Part shown: in pieces, positions 26,683 to 28,288 of the stretch
Position numbering within the stretch: position 1 is the stretch's first letter
Layout of the letters: the number at the start of each line of letters is the position of its first letter
Notes under the pieces: model-generated
Databases searched by the model: none
Told to the model about the DNA's origin: nothing
The model's input: the letters and a program-made list of their open reading frames with translations, nothing else
Source of the DNA: a bacterium
GTDB lineage: Bacteria > UBP14 > UBA6098 > 4484-93
Assembly (NCBI GenBank): GCA_021158465.1
Contig: JAGGUN010000020.1
Location: forward strand, 1 to 28,288
Length of the DNA stretch: 28,288 bases
Direction of reading: 5' to 3'
Made by a program: the position numbers and the translations under genes

Positions 26683-28288
26683 ATGAGAGGGAAGATGAAT
26701 AAGCTCTTTATAGGTGCACTGCTTTTGCTGGTGGCTTGCGCTTCGCTGGAAGCGGCGCCTATCCACTCGATACTTTTGCCTGTGGATGTAGTTGTCCAAG
26801 ATTCTTCTGAGGCTGGCATCCCTTATATGGGGTATTTTGCCGTGGGTTATTATGACACCTTGGGCACGGCGTATCCTCTCCTTTTCGACTATCATCCTCC
26901 TGATGAACCGCGCCCCGTGGCAAGCGCCCGGTCTTATGTCGTTATATTTGTGGATGGAGGGTTGTATATAAACAATTATCAGCACTATATCAACCCTGCT
27001 GCCCCTCCTGAGGTGGCGGGGTATCTTAGCCAGTACTGTGTGAGTGCTTCGCGCCTTGCAGGTAGCACTATCAGCACAGAGTTTTATATCCCTATCGGGG
27101 GAGCAGGTGGTATTCGAGTGGAACAGAACCTCACTCCTATGGTCTGGCCATCGACGGGGGAGAAGACCGTTAGATTCGAGTATAACATAACAAACGAGGA
27201 TGCTTCGTTTCACACAGTTGGGCTTCTGCTTGTTCTTGACCTGCTGATACAGGATGAGGCAGGTGATCGTGCTCCTGTTCAGACGGGACCGTTCTATACA
27301 TCGACTGAGCTTATGCTTGAGAGGAGGATACCGCAAGACTGGTTTGCCTTTCACGATACTCCGGGAGAATCCACAACGACAGTCGGTATAGGGCATGTAA
27401 GGCGTCTTGGAGCGACCAACCCGAGCATATTTGCTATATTCGATGCCAGAACCGACCGTGGTATCTATCCTATCTACTGGGATTTTGATGTGGACACTAC
27501 CTGGGAGTACGGTGATGTCGCTGTTGCACTAAGGTGGGACCCCGAGAGAATAAACCCTGGGGAGAGGATGGACATTGTAACATACTATGGTCCTGGAGCA
27601 TATTCTATCCCACCGGATACCGGACTTGTTCTCATTCCGCCAACCATCGACATCGGAGGCGTGGATTGCCACCTTTTCCCCGACACCCTTGACTATCTTC
27701 TCCTTGCTCAAAATATGTCATCTGCTGGTAACCCCTGCGATTCTGTGCAGGTTTGTATCGAGCTTCCAGATGGGATATACTTTATTGATACCCTCGGGGC
27801 AATCTCTCCATCGCGGGACTCCTGTGTCTATACCGAGCCGATGCTCCTCAATGTGGAAGAATTTGGTAATGCCCCATTTCTCCTGTGGATAGATGCTTCT
27901 GCTTATACCTCGGACACAACGGTTGTTATACATTCGAGCGCAAGCAGTGTAACTGCTGGTTTTGTGCCGGTTGATGTATACGATACCCTGTTTATCCCGT
28001 TCATATCTGGCGAGGTTCCGCAGATTGTGAATATGAGTCCTGCTGGTTGCATTAACTGTGATTCTGTTATGCTTTCCGCTCTTATTAGCTCGGTCAACCC
28101 GCTGGATACCCTTTCCATCCGTTTTTCCATCAATGGACATGATACATCTGGTGCTCGCTTTAACCCGGTCAGTGGTAGATATGAATTCTCGATGAGCCCG
28201 CTTACCAACGGGCAGGTGATAGAATATTGCGTCTACAATCTTGTAGATATCTATGGATGTAGAGCGGATTCCACCTGTGAAACGATAA
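26683..28288 (+). CDS. Secreted protein or lipoprotein of unknown function (3' truncated by the window end)
   Basis: The frame begins 10 bp after murI and stays open to the last base, giving 535 codons. The N-terminus has a signal sequence with core LFIGALLLLVAC; LVAC ending at Cys19 is a good lipobox, although signal peptidase I cleavage near SLEAA is also possible. The rest is rich in Tyr, Asp, Pro and Thr with short beta-strand patterns. Near residue 440 an Ig-like segment begins (PQIVNMSPAGCINCDSVML). I do not recognise a family, and no catalytic motif is visible. GGGGG (26674-26678) lies four bases before the first ATG; a second in-frame ATG is at 26695. It is placed after murI in the same operon with no terminator between them. 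A sorting domain might exist beyond the window. Confidence 0.75.
   Translation, partial: MRGKMNKLFIGALLLLVACASLEAAPIHSILLPVDVVVQDSSEAGIPYMGYFAVGYYDTLGTAYPLLFDYHPPDEPRPVASARSYVVIFVDGGLYINNYQHYINPAAPPEVAGYLSQYCVSASRLAGSTISTEFYIPIGGAGGIRVEQNLTPMVWPSTGEKTVRFEYNITNEDASFHTVGLLLVLDLLIQDEAGDRAPVQTGPFYTSTELMLERRIPQDWFAFHDTPGESTTTVGIGHVRRLGATNPSIFAIFDARTDRGIYPIYWDFDVDTTWEYGDVAVALRWDPERINPGERMDIVTYYGPGAYSIPPDTGLVLIPPTIDIGGVDCHLFPDTLDYLLLAQNMSSAGNPCDSVQVCIELPDGIYFIDTLGAISPSRDSCVYTEPMLLNVEEFGNAPFLLWIDASAYTSDTTVVIHSSASSVTAGFVPVDVYDTLFIPFISGEVPQIVNMSPAGCINCDSVMLSALISSVNPLDTLSIRFSINGHDTSGARFNPVSGRYEFSMSPLTNGQVIEYCVYNLVDIYGCRADSTCETI

Overview
The window reads as a piece of chromosome from an uncultivated, Gram-negative, probably anaerobic bacterium. 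Two proteins end in a Por-type (type IX secretion, T9SS) C-terminal sorting domain, which points to the FCB group or a nearby candidate phylum such as Cloacimonadota or WOR-3. An MvhD/FdhB-type iron-sulfur pair points to anaerobic redox metabolism. This placement is inference, because no rRNA or other taxonomic marker is present. All genes are on the + strand, densely packed, with clear Shine-Dalgarno sites and sigma70-like promoters.

Region 1 (1-1775): the tail of a T9SS-exported protein, then mvhD (hydrogenase/heterodisulfide-reductase-linked iron-sulfur subunit) and an FrhB/FdhB-like protein with two 4Fe-4S sites. The genes are 12 bp apart and look like one operon.

Region 2 (1854-20654): the striking part, three consecutive secreted proteins of 2241, about 2655 and 1314 aa. 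All three have a signal peptide, an Asp-box (BNR) beta-propeller and a set of 'ERW...YYHQ' modules. The first two then carry two-type (A/B) tandem arrays of divergent InlB-B-like repeats (5 and 6 A/B pairs), three 'HWSDGG' modules and a shared C-terminal domain ending in PHL. The third instead has fibronectin III-like domains and a T9SS sorting domain. In 21 of 22 A/B modules one cysteine sits at the same position, whereas the flanking modules have an aromatic or other non-Cys residue there. This suggests a cross-linked extracellular fibre. Good promoters precede the first two genes, and an intrinsic terminator follows the third.

Region 3 (20771-28288): a near-consensus promoter, preceded by a 21-bp-spaced direct repeat, drives a tight operon. 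Its genes are a DUF3467 protein, a GAF-PAS sensor 'histidine kinase' with a complete ATPase domain but no phospho-acceptor histidine, a REC-HD-GYP response regulator (c-di-GMP phosphodiesterase class), scpA, scpB, an RsuA/RluB-family pseudouridine synthase, murI, and a secreted or lipoprotein gene cut by the window end. Most junctions overlap or lie within 40 bp, so signalling, chromosome condensation, rRNA modification and wall precursor supply are probably co-expressed.

No RNA genes, insertion sequences, CRISPR arrays or prophage features were found. The longest non-coding stretch is the 192 bp at 20655-20846.
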